Assembly (NCBI GenBank): GCA_035610365.1
Contig: CM069437.1
Location: forward strand, 56,072,093-56,136,092
Direction: 5' to 3'
Length of the DNA: 64,000 nt
Origin: Aquatica leii
Lineage: Eukaryota > Arthropoda > Insecta > Coleoptera > Lampyridae
The notes under the pieces are model-generated. The model was not told where the DNA came from, searched no databases, and saw only the letters and a program-made list of their open reading frames with translations. The number at the start of each line of letters is the position of its first letter. Position 1 is the first letter of the stretch. The position numbers were made by a program, and so were the translations under genes. Below, piece by piece: positions 11,810-26,800 of the stretch.

Positions 11810-14800
11810 CTGAAAATAAAAACATTCTTTAGATTATAGATTATTCATATTGTGACAAAAGCTATTAACTAGTTGATGAATAGCCAGATACTCTCAAAGC
11901 AACCCATACTATAGCAAATAAAGTGAGGTCTTCAGAAACACCAGCAACTGTTTAAAAATAAAATATGCAATGCTCCCAACAAATTATAAAAGACATCCAC
12001 CACATAGACCTGTCAAGTTTTCGACGACAAAAACTAGATTCTATACGAGCATTGTCCATGTCATTGCAATAGTTGCGAAGGAGAAATATTTTATCCAATT
12101 TTTTATAAAACCAAAGGAGGAAACGAAAGTGACTCTGATCGGGTTTTTTTATAATTGTATTTTTCGATCAAAATAAACTTTTAGAAATATGTAGTTATTA
12201 TGTTTTATAATGTTCTTCCTAATCTTTTAGAAAAGAAAATGTGCAATTAAAATTTATTTTAATAATATTAAAGTCCTAAAGTGTTTTCAACAAGGTCTAA
12301 TAATTATCTACACGAGTAACATATAAACGATTTGAATTTCCCACCAAAATACTTTTTAATTTGAGTGTACCTTTAGAATTAAAGTGACACCAGCCACGCC
12401 TCTTCAGGGACTTTGTTTATTCAGCTCAACTGTAGTTGAAATCGTTCTTGATACAGCGCACATGGCCTTTTAAGGGGACACTAAAGATTAATTTTTCGGG
12501 TTGCATTTTCAACGGAGATCGCATCGAGCTCCTACTGTATTACCTCCATGTTGTTTTAATTGCTGACGTTCCAACACTGGGTTATCTAATTACTCGACCC
12601 ATGATTAACGTCTGAAACAGTGTAATTGGAAACAACGTGGTACGGCCTATACCGATTGGCGCGTTTCTTGGTAGTAACGTACTTTAAGATCTTCATTTTT
12701 CAATTACTAATATGACGAGTCAAGCAAAAACACACGTGTGAGTTAGCTACCGCTGTGGAGTCGTTTCGAAGTGGGTTTAGCGGAGTTCGCTATAAACCAA
12801 TTCGGGATTGTTCGGTACATCAAGTTTATAATGCTAATTGCAAATAGTGCAACGAGGTCACGGACTGCGTAATACCGTTACTTTATTACGTCATTTAAAC
12901 TTCTATTATCGTTCGATATCATGAAATTAAGGTTATTTTTTTGTCACTTAACTTACTATTAATGTCATTAATACTTAGATTACTATCACGATTCTATAAA
13001 TTTATTCTGTAAGGAGAATCGGAAGTATGTGGCGCATATGATTTGTTTTAGAAAGATTAGTTAAACCAGAATTTGTTTAATGTTGCTTGCACGTTTCATG
13101 CTCCGGTGAGTTTTAATAATAAAAATATTCTAACGCAAACGCGTTTAGTCTTTTGAAGTTAAGCGATTGCTGTCGGTCAATGATTTTTCTTTGCGCACGT
13201 ATGGTAACTTAGGGTCATTTACTTTTAAATCTGCGATAAATTTTATTGATTTATGCGATAGAACTACTTATAAATTTTATGCAATTTACACGATATTCAA
13301 ATCGATATCGAACTAGAATAAGAACTGATTGTAATGTTAATTTAATGTAGATGCAACTGCTTGTTATCACTGACGTAGCTACGATTTGCGAATATTTTAT
13401 GCATTCATAATTTAGGTGTGTACCGACGACTACTAAAGGGTGTCCCAACAAGAGTGCCGGATTTAATTACAAATTAAAAAACAACACATTTATTTTTTGT
13501 AATGCGCAAACATTTTTATTTCAACATAAAGAAAAATAGTTCCGATTAAACGTGAAATACATCAGGCAAACGGCCACCTCGAAACCTCTGGCACAGGGTT
13601 ATTCTTTTGTTGAAATTTTGAATAACCAAGCTTCCAGGCTGTGTCATTTTTCGATTTGGCGATCAACATTGGCCATATTTATGCGAAGACGTTATTCAAA
13701 ATTTCAACAAAAGAACCCTGTGCCAGAAGTTTCGAAGTGACAATTTGCCTGATGTTGTATTTCACGTTTAATCGAAACTATTTTTCTTTATGTTGAAATA
13801 AAAATGTTTGCTTAATTCAAAAAATAAATGTATTTTCTTATGGGACACCTATTATTTAGGCTGGTACTTCGCTGTGATATCTTTTTGTCTCCTGTTTCTC
13901 TTTTTTGTCTATCAGCTGTGATGCAGTACTGATCCAGAATACATCGTAATTTAAGTCTGTTATAAATTTGGATTGTTTCCCAACGCATAAGTGTAATTGC
14001 GGGTTTTGATCATTTATGTTAAAAATTCTCTAGTATAAAATTTATCCTCGGTACGCCTACTTTTCGTTGTTGGATTAGGGCTAGTATGTCAAATTGTTAA
14101 ACACGAACTCATTTCATTCTTCCGGTGAAATTCAAAAGACGCAGACTTCGTCTATCGTTGTATACGCCTAACAAGGCTTTCCTCGTTAAGCGTTTTACGT
14201 ACACCTATGTGGAAATGAATTAGGAGATTGCTGTGATTTCAGCGAGAGTCTATTTGGGGTAAACACGTATTTCTTGTATTCCGATTCAATTTAACTCGTT
14301 CGTAATTGTATATAGCGGGTTTCTATACTCCACACATTTATTTGTGGAGATAATGAACAGATGTTACAATTCGGAAAATTTCCATGATGGCGTCCCGTCG
14401 CTATAAATAATATTTCCACATTTTCGAGGGTTGAATACGAAAGTAGAATACGTTTACTTTCAGCGATCGTATGTACAATAGGGGTAATTTGTGATAACGC
14501 CGTATGTACGTGTTTTTTTTGGTTAAATTTCAATTGAGCTTTAGTTAATGCTGACAGGGATATGTACTAGCTAGTCGATACATGGAGAAAACTATTACAT
14601 TTTTACTTAAATGCTTAATAGTTTGGTGCTCAGTCGACCGTACGTACATGCTATGTTGTAATCACAATTAATGTTAAATTTTTGTTGTTGTCACATATTA
14701 TAATACGGTGCGCTTTGTTTCTCTAAATCTTCAATTTTCGTACCTTTATACTTTAATGTACGAATGTAAAGTCATTCCTTTTCTGAATATAAAAGTTAGG

Positions 14801-17800
14801 CCGACTAAGTCACTTTGCTGTACGACGTGTTGTCCAGTCGAGGGCGTGATTTATATTTTGTCTGTGATACCGACCTACGTATTAGTGTTTGATAAAATTT
14901 ATATAAATTTACTTATGCACCTTCTTCTTCTTCGGACTACTGTCTGTGATAAAATAAATATATATTCTGCGTTAACACTTCTGTCTTGTCATTCGTTCTT
15001 TTTCAGCTGTGGGTAGATTTAAACCGTGTCTGACATCCTAGTCCATCATCGTTTTGGCGCCTTTTTAGATTTATAATGTAACACTACAAAGCCTACGACT
15101 CTATCTCCGGAAAAACTGCGTTAGTCGTCTCTCTTTGCTGTCAATTCGTTAATGTTTGACATCGAAATATCGATGGGAGAAAACTGATTTTTTCAGTCTT
15201 TGTGGTACGCTTCGTACGTCTAACATAAGTGCCCAGCAAAGTTTTCACTTGTAATTAATTATTCACACTCATCTATGGTATAAATGGGTGTGATATTTTC
15301 GCTGATTTGTGCAAATTTTCCTGGGGTAAGCATTGCTTCATATTTATGTGATTTACTTTGATTTTCCCGTATTGTGATTAGCGGTTTCTGGATACCCACA
15401 CATTAATCCATTAATGTGGAGATTTATTGGAAAAATTCGTATAATGACGTCACGCCACGTTGATTATAGATATCGAAGCTTCGCTAAATTAATTCTAAGC
15501 GTATTGGAAGTCACAATCAACTATAAAACTTTTTCTTTGTGTGTTGCATATTATTACGGTGCGCTCTGGTTCTCTGTATTATCGAGATTTATATTTTAAT
15601 GTTATAATTTACAAACGTAAATTTATTCTTTTAGAATGTAAAAGTTAGGCCAACAAGTTTAATTTTTTATACGACGTGTTGCCCAACCGAAGAGGGCTTA
15701 TTTCAACAACCATTGTCTGTGATATTGACCTACGTTCTAGCGTTTGATCGCACCTATGTAAATTTATCTTCTTCTCTTTCTATGATAAAATAAACATACT
15801 CATTGTTACAACCTGTGTTCTGTCATTTGTTCTCTTTCAGCTTTGTATAGATTTAAACCATATCTCCCATCCTAATCTTTCATCATTTTAGCGCCTTTTT
15901 AAATTGCTTATAATTAGCACACCGAAACCTATGATTCAATCACCGATTTAAACTAAGTTAGTCGCTAGCAATTAAGTTACGAGAAAAATATTACATTTTG
16001 CGCAAGCGCAGAAAATTAAAAACATTTATGTGCGACAAACTAATGGGAGATGTATATTTACTTTTCACTTTCTTGGCATCAAAACCAATAGGTGTGTAGT
16101 ATAAAAACAAACTTTTACCATAAACCGTTCATTTAGTAGTTGAAAGAAGTTCTGTAAAAACCGCTGTACCAAAACACGATTACAGTGCAAAACTCACTTT
16201 GTGTCAAATAAAAAAATATTTCTTACCTTTAGCATTTTTCTGTCGATTCCAAAAAAACATTGAATAAAACAGTGCGAATATAATAACGCTGGCCCCAACG
16301 ATACCTATCACTAATGAACTTTTTCTACGTCCCATAAAAATTTTAGGAGTAGACGATTTCAAGCACATGTTTTCTTGGCACATTGTGCTTAACGGCGAAA
16401 CGTTAAAAAAGAAATATCCAAACTCGTTCCACGTTGGATACGGAAAAAAAAGTTGTCCATTCATTGCATCTCTTCCATTCAATATCTGCACAGTCAGGCG
16501 AGTTGAAATATTGCTACGTTCCCTAATTACTTCTACTAAGTAACTTGTAATATTATAATTAGGCGGCGCGAGTTGTATATATAAATATAAATAATCTGTA
16601 TCTGTTACATCTAAATAAGTGAAAACTTCGAGACTTTGTACATGAACGACGGTTTCTGAAACGCAAAACCATAATTATTATATTAATTTTCGTGTTAGTG
16701 GTTTACCAAGATTTCTAAAATGCGGTATTTTAAAAATATATCTGTTATACGCAATAATTGGTGCTTCAAATTCATATTCAAGAGCAAAGTCTTGTCCTTC
16801 ATACTTCAAATTGGACCACGGGCAATCATATGTTAAAATTGATTTTCTTGGCACTGTTGCATTTTCCCATATTTTAAATGCTCGGCATGTGTTGATATAG
16901 TTTTCCAAACCGATTTTAGTAAACCTCATTTTTAGATCTAAAAATATAAATATTAAATTTTAACATAAAAAGCAACGCTCACACAAAAAAAAATATAATT
17001 TATTTGACGGCATTCGTCTTAGATGTGACATAATATGACTGTTGCTTGAATAGTACATAAACATTGAAATTGCAACACCAAAGAGTAAGAATTTTGTGAC
17101 CAAACTTGGTAGGAAGGTTTAGCTATTTAGAGGTAGTAAATCATTCGAATTTCAAAGAAAAAGAACAAAGATGAACACAATTTTTATTTAATAATGTTCT
17201 TGTTGACTTCTAATTATTCTCCCCACCATCACTAAAATTTTCAATTTTCTTTTAATGTCCTCATCATTTCCTGCCGGTTGGAAGAGCGCCAGAGTTACTC
17301 CAATATCAAAAGTACAATCCCCTAAAGAGCCCTTTGATTTAATCAGTATTCTACCGCTGCTATCAAAGATATTTGAATACATTTTGCATGATCAGGTCAC
17401 TACTTATATCGACCCGGTGCAAATTTTGATTCCTAATCAGTCTGGGTTTAGGCCGAACCATAGCTGTGCCACAGCTCTGCTCAAAGTGACTGTTGACTTC
17501 AGAACATCTATTGACAGGGGTAATGGTGTGGTATTGACGCTTCTGGACATAAGTAACGCTTTTGGCTCAATTGACCATTTTGCAAAATGTTGTTTTCCTA
17601 TCTTACTAATAGAACTCAACAAGTCCAGTATGGTAATTCATCGTCTGTGTTACGATCGTTGGCGTGTGGTGTGCCACAGAGAAAAATCCTATCGCCTCTA
17701 ACTTCTAACTCCTTGTTCATGGTCGATCTTGGCTGGTCAGTTAAGCACCTCGATAGCAGCTCCAGCAGAGCCGGTTATAGTATTGAGTACCAATGCGTAT

Positions 17801-20800
17801 GGAGATCCAACATGTACCTAAGCTAGTTCCCAATTCTCTATTGACGAAGTAAAAAAACTACTTCTAGATTGGATGTTGTAAAAACAACAGTTAACATTTT
17901 TAAGCTGTGCAAATACAACAGGCTAACATCACTTGATAGAACAACTAGAGGTTCTTTTATTATTTGATTCCATAGTGTTCCCCATGTGTAATTATTTTTT
18001 GTAAATTTTAGGTTAAACAGTCTTTGCAAAAAGATCTTTCCCAAAAAACTTCCGTCACGCACTGGCCTCACACGAAACGCTCATACACAAAAAAACTGTC
18101 CTCATTTAGTATTGAGGTCAGACTGAATCGTGAAAACGTTCGCACGATGACGAAATCACTCGCCATGAACAGAACGCGAGATATGTTGAAACTGAAAGAC
18201 GGAAGTTACCGTCACGCTCTGACCTCATACGTAGCACCACCATTTTAAGTTACAAAGATAGTACTGTAATCTGGAGTTACTTGAAACAACTAAAGTAACT
18301 GTCAATTTTACTAATTCCATGCTGCTACTGACATCTATGCGTAAATCACACAACTTTTATCGAAGTATTACTAGTTTCCTATATTTAAGCAACATTCTTA
18401 ATGTAGTATCAATTGTTAAATTTCTACGTAACCTAATGTAATTGTAAGAATACTAATACCATTGCTTCAAGCTTGAGTACTAGATGTAGTTGTTTCATTT
18501 GACAATTATCTTTTGTTGAACATATTTCCTAAAAAACGTCTAGGTGAAAAATATTTTCCTTTTCGTGCAAGATACACTATCTATCTACAGGGTGATTATT
18601 TTTCAGGGTAACTTGACACTTGCCCCGTAAATACAAAAAACAATTCGGGACACGTTGGTATTTGGATCATTCAGACGAAAACTGTAAACGGTCATGAATT
18701 AACCTAGAGTGGGTCCACTAAAAACCTTGAATAGCGGGGAGTCGGTTGCAGACTGTCGTCGGTAACAGGAATAAAGATAAGTTGAGAAATTAACGTATTT
18801 CAATTACTTCAAGCACATAAAAGTATACAGTCCACTTAATTAACAATTCGAAAGTAAACAAAAACCTTCAGCAAGCTTTAGAGCAGGTTGTCAATGGCAC
18901 TTTGATAAAGCTGAAGAACGATATGAGGTTCCAAGGACAACATTCAGCAGGAAGTTTCGCGGACTAAATGTTCTAAAACCTGAGAAACAAACTGTTTTGA
19001 TTCAACTCGTAGAAAAGTCTATAGTCAAAGCAATAGAAACAGCAGCAGAATGGGGTTATACTAAATTTCAAATTTAAATTTCTCAAAAAGCGAACCTTTT
19101 AAAAAATTGAAAAAATTCAGTAGATCTAATAAGGTTGTTAATAAGTGTTATCAAAATTATGATGGGACAGCAATGGGTTCCTACTTAAAAAAATTGATGA
19201 AAAACGTGCGTTCTGCTCGTGATTGAAAATAACTAAGTTTGATTATTTCTTGTTGAAATAACATCATTACTTACTTAAGTTTGAGAAATTCAATAATAAA
19301 ATATTTAGTTCAGTCCAAATAATGTGTATTGTCGAAATAATACTGAGTAATAAATACAGTATTTTTAAGATTTAGTATAAAGAATGTATTCACTATGATT
19401 TTTGTAATTTTAGACAATTTTGTTACTAAAAATTGTAATTAATCATATGCCTCTTAGTATATAACAAACTATTTTTGAAAGAATAAAAAAACTCAATATT
19501 GATTGTTAAATAAGCTAATTGTAATTCAAAAATTTGAATGTTATTAGGTTAATAGGTAGTTGTATTTGACGTGGGTTCAAAAATGGTTATTAAAATAGAA
19601 GTGTCTGAAACAGCTAGCATGATGTTATTTATTGAGTAAGAGGACCTTAAGTGACAATGTCATGATAGATTCAGGTCAAACTTTCAAGTTCAGTTAAGAA
19701 ATGATCAAGCAGCAACAAATACTATCCCCAAAGTTGATGAAAACATCAAGTTTGTAAACTTTGAATTTTCTACCTAAGAAGACCATATTGAAGCTGAAAG
19801 ATTCTTAGAGAAACGCTTTAGATATGCTCGGATAATCAAAGGTACTCCCTACCAACAAGCATATCATGAATATTAATAAAACCAATTTTCAAATTCATCT
19901 GAATCAAGAATTGAAATGCTTCAAAAAAACTTCACGTCACAGCAATGTACGACGATATATGGTAGTTGGCATGTCATGATCAAAAATAAAGAAAATGATG
20001 AGGTCAAACTCACATTCCACCACCCTGCTGGACCTGCTCCATCATTTACCTTTCCAAGAAAACCAGACATTTTGTGCCTGTTGTATTTCATTCACGACCA
20101 AAACGTACATTATTCAATATTTTTTAAGTATGAACCAATTGCTGCCCCATCATAATTTTTATAACATTAACAACAACTTTATCAACACTACTGAATTTTC
20201 TAAAAATGTGCTTTTTAAAAAATTGAAATTTTAATTCAAATTTTGAAAAAAAAACTTTTTCTCTTAACCCATTTTGAGCTGCATGTCATATGAAATGTCT
20301 CAAAATTAGGTTTAAAATACAAATTTCAACTTTCTATCTTGTCTAGAACAGCTGCAATTTCAATTTAAAGATAACGTGACCGGTCAACATTTTGAGTTTT
20401 AAAAAAAAACTACATAGCTATATTTTGAAAACCGTTTGAGATATTGAGCTGAAATTTGACATTTTTCTTAGTCTACATAAAGATAATCTATGTAAAAAAA
20501 TCTGAGATGACGAGGAAAAAAAGTCCCAGAATCTACCAGCATTGCAAGGGCGGTTGGATTCAACAAGCCTCAAGTCGATCGTTTTTATGATCAGCTAAAC
20601 CAATTACAAGAATATACATTTCCTTCCTCGAAAATTATAATGCAGATAAAACTGGGGTTTCAACTGTCCATAGAAATAAAAAAGTTATTTTTACAAAAGG
20701 CAAAAAGCAAGTTGACATCTGGCGAGAGAAGACGAAATATCACACTGATGTTTAAAATTAGTGTAACTGGCCATTTTGTACCCCCTCTTTTTATTGTCTC

Positions 20801-23800
20801 CAGAAAAAGGATGGATAAAAATGGCCGTTTGATGATTGGGGCTCCACCCGGAAGCATTGTTATTCCAGACGAAAGTGACGGATGAAGTGGATGAACGGCG
20901 AGGTATTTTTACAGTGGTTACAGTATTTCAAACAGCATGCGCAGCCTTCGAATGAACACCATGTACTTTTAATTTTAGACGGTCATGGAAGTCACAAAGA
21001 GTTGGCAGTAATAGAGTATGCTCGAACAAATAACATCCATATACTCAGCACTTCACCACACACCATCAGTTGCAACCGTTCGACAGAGTATTTTTCAAGC
21101 CATTCAAATCTGCTTTTGCTTCAGCAAGCGTAGTGTAGACGAGAAGTAATCCACGTGCAAGGATCACTGACTTTGACATCGCTGCTTTAGTCAATTCTGC
21201 ATTTTCTAAGATAATTAAAATGGACATTGCTCAAAGTGGATTCAAATGCTCAATAATGTATCCTTTTAATCGGGATATCTTTACTGAATTGGACTTTTTG
21301 CCATCCCAAATGACAAACGTGGAAGAGGGCCCAGTGTTGCCTGAGAATCTACCATGTAACACCACTGCTGTAACATCCCAACTACCAACTAGCCGCCGCG
21401 ACCTGCTGTCTGCTCTAATCACCACGCATCTAACCAGCAATGACATTTCCAACCAACAATCCGCTGCTGCAACATCCCAGCTATCAACTAGCAGCAACCA
21501 ACTGTCTGTTCCAGTCATCGTGCATCCAACTAGCAATGAAAATTCTAACCAACAGCTCACTGCTGCAACATCCCAGCCATCAACTAGCCGCAACCAGCAG
21601 TCAGCTTCAAACACCACTGATTCATCTTAGGCTTCAACTAACCACCATAATCAGACAGACGTGTCTCAAATACTTCATATCAGCTACTAAAACAGTTGTC
21701 GCCTCTACCTGATGCATCTAAAAAACGCCTTCAGACACGTTGACGAAAAACTCAAAGAAGCGTAATTCTCACTTCTTCGCCATACAAAAACACATTGATA
21801 GAGAAAGCCAAAGACACAAAAAAGAAGACTGCAACTGCGAAAGGCGTAAAGAAAATTACAACTGCAACGACAACTCCGACCAATAAAAAGAAACCAGCGC
21901 TGAAGAAAATAATGAAAACAAAACGGAACATTCAAACTTTAACAAGAGACGAAGAGACAGAGTGCCTTATTTTCGGAGAAACTTTTGAAGACTTGGTAAT
22001 CATTAATAGGTGTGGCCGGAGCTATCTAGATACTTCTGGAGTATCTATTTAGTTACATATCTAGATACATTGGACAAAATGTAACTGTATCTGTATCTAA
22101 ATACATTTTTTTCATACATCAGTCGAAAGTACGTACTTTCGTCCCTAATAGCAGGGACGAAAGTTGAACATTTACTCCCTTTGAGAAGTACACGCGCGCC
22201 CTCTATAACGCCGGGAGGAAAGAATTTCTCATGCGTATTAATACTCGTAACTAGGGATTATTTATTCTGTCGCTACAACAAATCGTTAACCGCTGTCACT
22301 AATGTTGCTATATAATTATCAATGTAGTAGAATTAATAACGTACTTTCGACCGGCTATGAAGAAAAATCGTATACACTACGAGGGCCGAAAGTTGAATTT
22401 TCGGCCCTGCGCGTCATGATGCCCCGAGGCTATTACTATTTTCATAGTAACCGAGTGGTTCAAATACTTTACCTTGCTTAAATTGTAAATTATACAAGTT
22501 TTTACTAAACATCGGGGTAGTTTTTTTGCCAGTTCATCATGTACCTTACAATCGGTAACTTTGTATGCGCTGCCAATTCTAGTGGAATCCTACAAAATTT
22601 GGGGATTTTATGTAGTAGCGGGTATTTTGTGGGTATTATAAACTGTTGTGGAATTTTGGTGAAAATCGTGTGTAAACCTACGTTTTATATAATCTAGTAT
22701 CACTTGAGCAGTGTAGCATTTATACGAACAAACCAAATTCATACTTAAAAAAATAGGAAAATATATTTCAACTATGAGTACAATTGTGGAATTTTTCTAG
22801 TTTGTGCAGGGATTGCAACAAAGTCAATTGTCAACACGAAATTCATTCATCAGCGAAAATAGAGCAAAGAAATGGAGAGACATTTTAGTGTTAGTAGTTT
22901 ACTATTAACTCTACGCTGGAATAGAATGTCTGACGAGACATTTAAAATGCTATTAATTTTAAAGCAAACTATTTGTAAATTTGTGTTTTTTATGCGATTA
23001 AGGTTTATAATGTGCTCTTGCTTATGGGATCAAACATAAGCATTAACCCGGCCTAAGGAGAACCAGAGACATCTTCTCTGAACTCAATTAGACAACTCAT
23101 GGCAGGCGCGTCCACGTCGCGGGGGTGGGCCCAACTTCATAAGATTAAAAAAGACCTGGCCCTCCAGGTTGGGGGTTTGAGCGTCGGATTTGCACTCCGA
23201 CATCAGTAAAAAAAAATGATTCGCAAAATTTCTCAAAATTGCCTCGGAATTGGACGGATCTCACGGTAAACGAAAATTGGCAAAGAAACGGATTATGAGT
23301 ATAGGTACATGGAACGTACAAGGAATCTCCACTAAGACAGAAGAAGTTTTCAAAGAAATAAAAAAGTATAATATGGACATTGTCGGACTAACAGAAACGA
23401 AAAAGAAAGGAAAGGGAACAGAGAAAAAACATGGGTATATTCATATTTACTCTGGAGTGAATAAAGAGGAAAGAGGTCAAAGCGGTGTATCGATAGCCAT
23501 TAAAAATAAGTACAGAAGAAATATTAAGTCCTGGGATCAATTAAGCGATCGGATACAAATGTACAAAAAAAGTACAAATGGAATTAAAAAGCCGTCAAGT
23601 AGTTTTTATTGTAGTTAATGCTCCTAACGACGACGCTACTGTAGTGAAAAAAGATCTCTTTTACCAAGCATTGACGAAAGTGATAGATAATATTGCTGAT
23701 CGTAAAGAACTAGATATAGAAAAAAAAAAAAAAGAAATAATGATCCTATTGTCGGACAGTATGGCGAAAATGTGGTGAATGATAACGGTGACAGACTAAT

Positions 23801-26800
23801 TGAGCTATGTCAACAACAAGCTCTAAAAATAACAAATGGATGGTTTAAACATAAGAACATCCACCGATATACATGGACGCAACCTACTCGTCAACTAAAG
23901 TCAATTATTGATTACATTGTGGTTAGACAACAGTTTAGACCCACAATTAAAGATGTACGAGTTTGGAGAGGAGCCGAATGTGGATCAGATCACCATCTGC
24001 TGGTCTCAAAAATTATGTTCAAGTTCAGACACATGACAGCAGCCCAACAGGATGATGAATCGAATGATGAGCGGAATGAGGAAAATGGCTTGCAGTATAA
24101 TCTAGATAGTTTAAAAGACGACTCAACTCTATTTCTTTATAAGCTGAGACTTGCACAGAAATTACCAGAAATACCGGATGATTCAGCAGATAATATGTAT
24201 GAAAAGGTGAAAAGAGCAATCCACGAAGCTGCAAACGAAGCCCTAGGGAAAAAACGGCAACCCAAAAGGAACAAAAAAAGCGAACCGTGGTAGGACGAGA
24301 CAGTGGAACAGATGGTAAAAGACAAAAAGTTAGCCTATCAAAAATGGTTGAATACTAAATTAGATGAAGATCTCAGAGAATATCGAAGCAAGAGGAAGGA
24401 AGTACAGCAAGTAATTAGGACAAAAAAGAATGAAACATGGCAAAAAACATGTGAAGAGGTGGAAAACTGTAGAGGAAACACAAGAGCAAACAGAGCTTGG
24501 AAAATCCTGAAAAGTATGAGAACCCAGAATAAAGACGCAGCAGGACTAACTCTAATAAGTACAGACCAATGGACAAAATACTACAGGGAGCTACTGACGG
24601 AAAACCGCGAGGAATTTTTGGATCCAACAATTGTAGACAGAGAAGAATTAGAATATATTCCACTAATAAATCACGAAGAGGTTTGGAATGCTGTAAGAAA
24701 CATGAAGAACGGAAAAGCTCCAGGCCCTGAAAATCTCAATATTGAACTTATAAAGGCTGGTCCTACAATGTTGTTCGAGACACTGGCTAAGATCTTCAAC
24801 GAGTGTATCAGTGGAGACGTAATTCCTGAAGAATGGAAAAAGGCCACAAATACATCCATTTATAAAAAAGGCGACCGAAAAGAATGCAAGAATTATAGGG
24901 GGATTAGCGTTATGCCGTCAGTAGCTAGAATATATGGTAGGATATTAAAACCACGGATTGAACAACAAATAAAGGAGTCTGATAAACAGAATGGTTTTAG
25001 GCCAGGTCGGTCTTGCATAGATGGAGTTTTCACATTGAAACAAGCAATAGAAAAAAGACTTGCACGATCTATGAATACACATTTAGTTTTCGTAGATCTT
25101 CACAAGGCTTACGACACAATTCCACTGAACAAGCTGTGGACAAGCATGATGAAAAATGGTGTATGTGGGACCTATGTGAATGCAGTAAAAAATTTCTATA
25201 CGGGATGCAGTAGTTCAGTTAAGATAGGAAAAAGGGTAACACCTGAATTTGAGGTGACCAAGGGACTACGTCAGGGATGTACTCTGGCTCCAACCCTCTT
25301 CAAAATTTATCTAGAAGAAGCATTGAAAGATTGGAAGCGTAAATGTTGTGGAATGGGAATTCCGATTAGGGACGAAACTTTGTATACACTCCTGTTCGCT
25401 AATGACCAGGTCATAGTCGCCTCTGATATGGATGATGCCAATTACATGCTACGAAAACTCATCGAGGAGTATGAGAGGTGGGGTCTGACTATAAATGTGT
25501 CTAAAACAGAGTACTTGGCAATAGGAGAAAATGACGTGGCCGACTTGGGTGTCGGAACTGAAACAGTTAAGGGGTGCAAGTCATTTAAATACTTAGGGGT
25601 AACATTCACATCCGATGGCAAAATGGTGGAAGAAATTAAAAACAAAATAGGACAAGGCAAACGTACAATTCGACAGCTAAATTCTGTACTGTGGAATGAT
25701 AAAATAACTAAAAAGACAAAACATATGATATACCAATCTATTGTAGAAAGCGTCACAACATACGGATCAGAAATTTGGGTATTGAATAAACGGGATAGAG
25801 ATAGACTTCTTGCACTAGAAATGGACTACTGGATGAGAAGCAACGGAACATCAAGACTTGAGCATGTAAGAAATGAGCAGATACGACAGGACATGAAAGT
25901 GGATAAAACTATTATTGATACTATAGAAACAAAACGACTTCTGTGGTACGGACATCTAGAAAGAATGGAGGAAACAAGATGGCCACAGAAAATTTGGAAA
26001 TGGACTCCACAAGGAAGAAGAAAAAGGGGAAGGCCAACAAGAACATGGTTTCAAGAAATTCAAGATGCTATGGCCACAAGAGACCTACGACAAGAGATTG
26101 GTGGGACAGAAAGAGGTGGAAATCGAGAAGCGAGAAGCGGCGACAGCCGTAGTAACCTCGCAAATATATATATACGGTTTATAATGTAATGTTTTTTAGC
26201 TGAACAAAATACACTTTGTTTTAAATTTTAATCAAGATTTTGTTATAAATGTTTCTGACATGTATCTTGATACCTTCTTAAAGTATCTGCGACTGTATCT
26301 AGATACCATTTATAAGTATTTGTATCAAGATACAAGATACTAGAAAAAAATTATCTGTTACTGACTACGTGATTCACTTTAGATGAGTATCAACAGTAGC
26401 AGTGTAAACCCATCTTTATTCATTTAGTGCAAGCACCATCCCGTCGTTAAGGCTTTGGTTAAGGCACGTGATTTTTATAACTTTTGACAAGGCTATGTAG
26501 AATAGTGTTGTGATTTTCGTAGATCTATGGTATGGTGCAAGAGAAGCACCGTAGAATACTAATAAACACATAAGATAATGAAGTGTCCAATGGAAGTTTA
26601 CAATAGCCTAAAAAATGCAACCAGAACAAATTTCCAAAATAACCTAATAACGAAAATAGATAAATACCAGGATAGAAAATTATAATATAAACAATTTGTC
26701 AAACAAGCGAAAACCAGCACAGTTTACACAGCCATAGCAATAATAATTAGGTAAGGGACTTATTAGAATGAACGATATCAATATTGTGGTTGAGTTATCT

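Noticed and set aside
18030-18248. Open frame with repeated CCGTCACGC..CTGACCTCA blocks as a small gene
   Set aside because: No recognisable protein family. The direct repeats suggest decayed repeat sequence.
21231-21617. Open minus-strand frame of 128 codons
   Set aside because: It lies antisense to the repeat-rich linker of the pogo-like transposase. The tandem repeat keeps both strands open.
21374-21625. Repeats as a CRISPR array
   Set aside because: Units are contiguous and coding, without unique spacers, in a eukaryotic genome.
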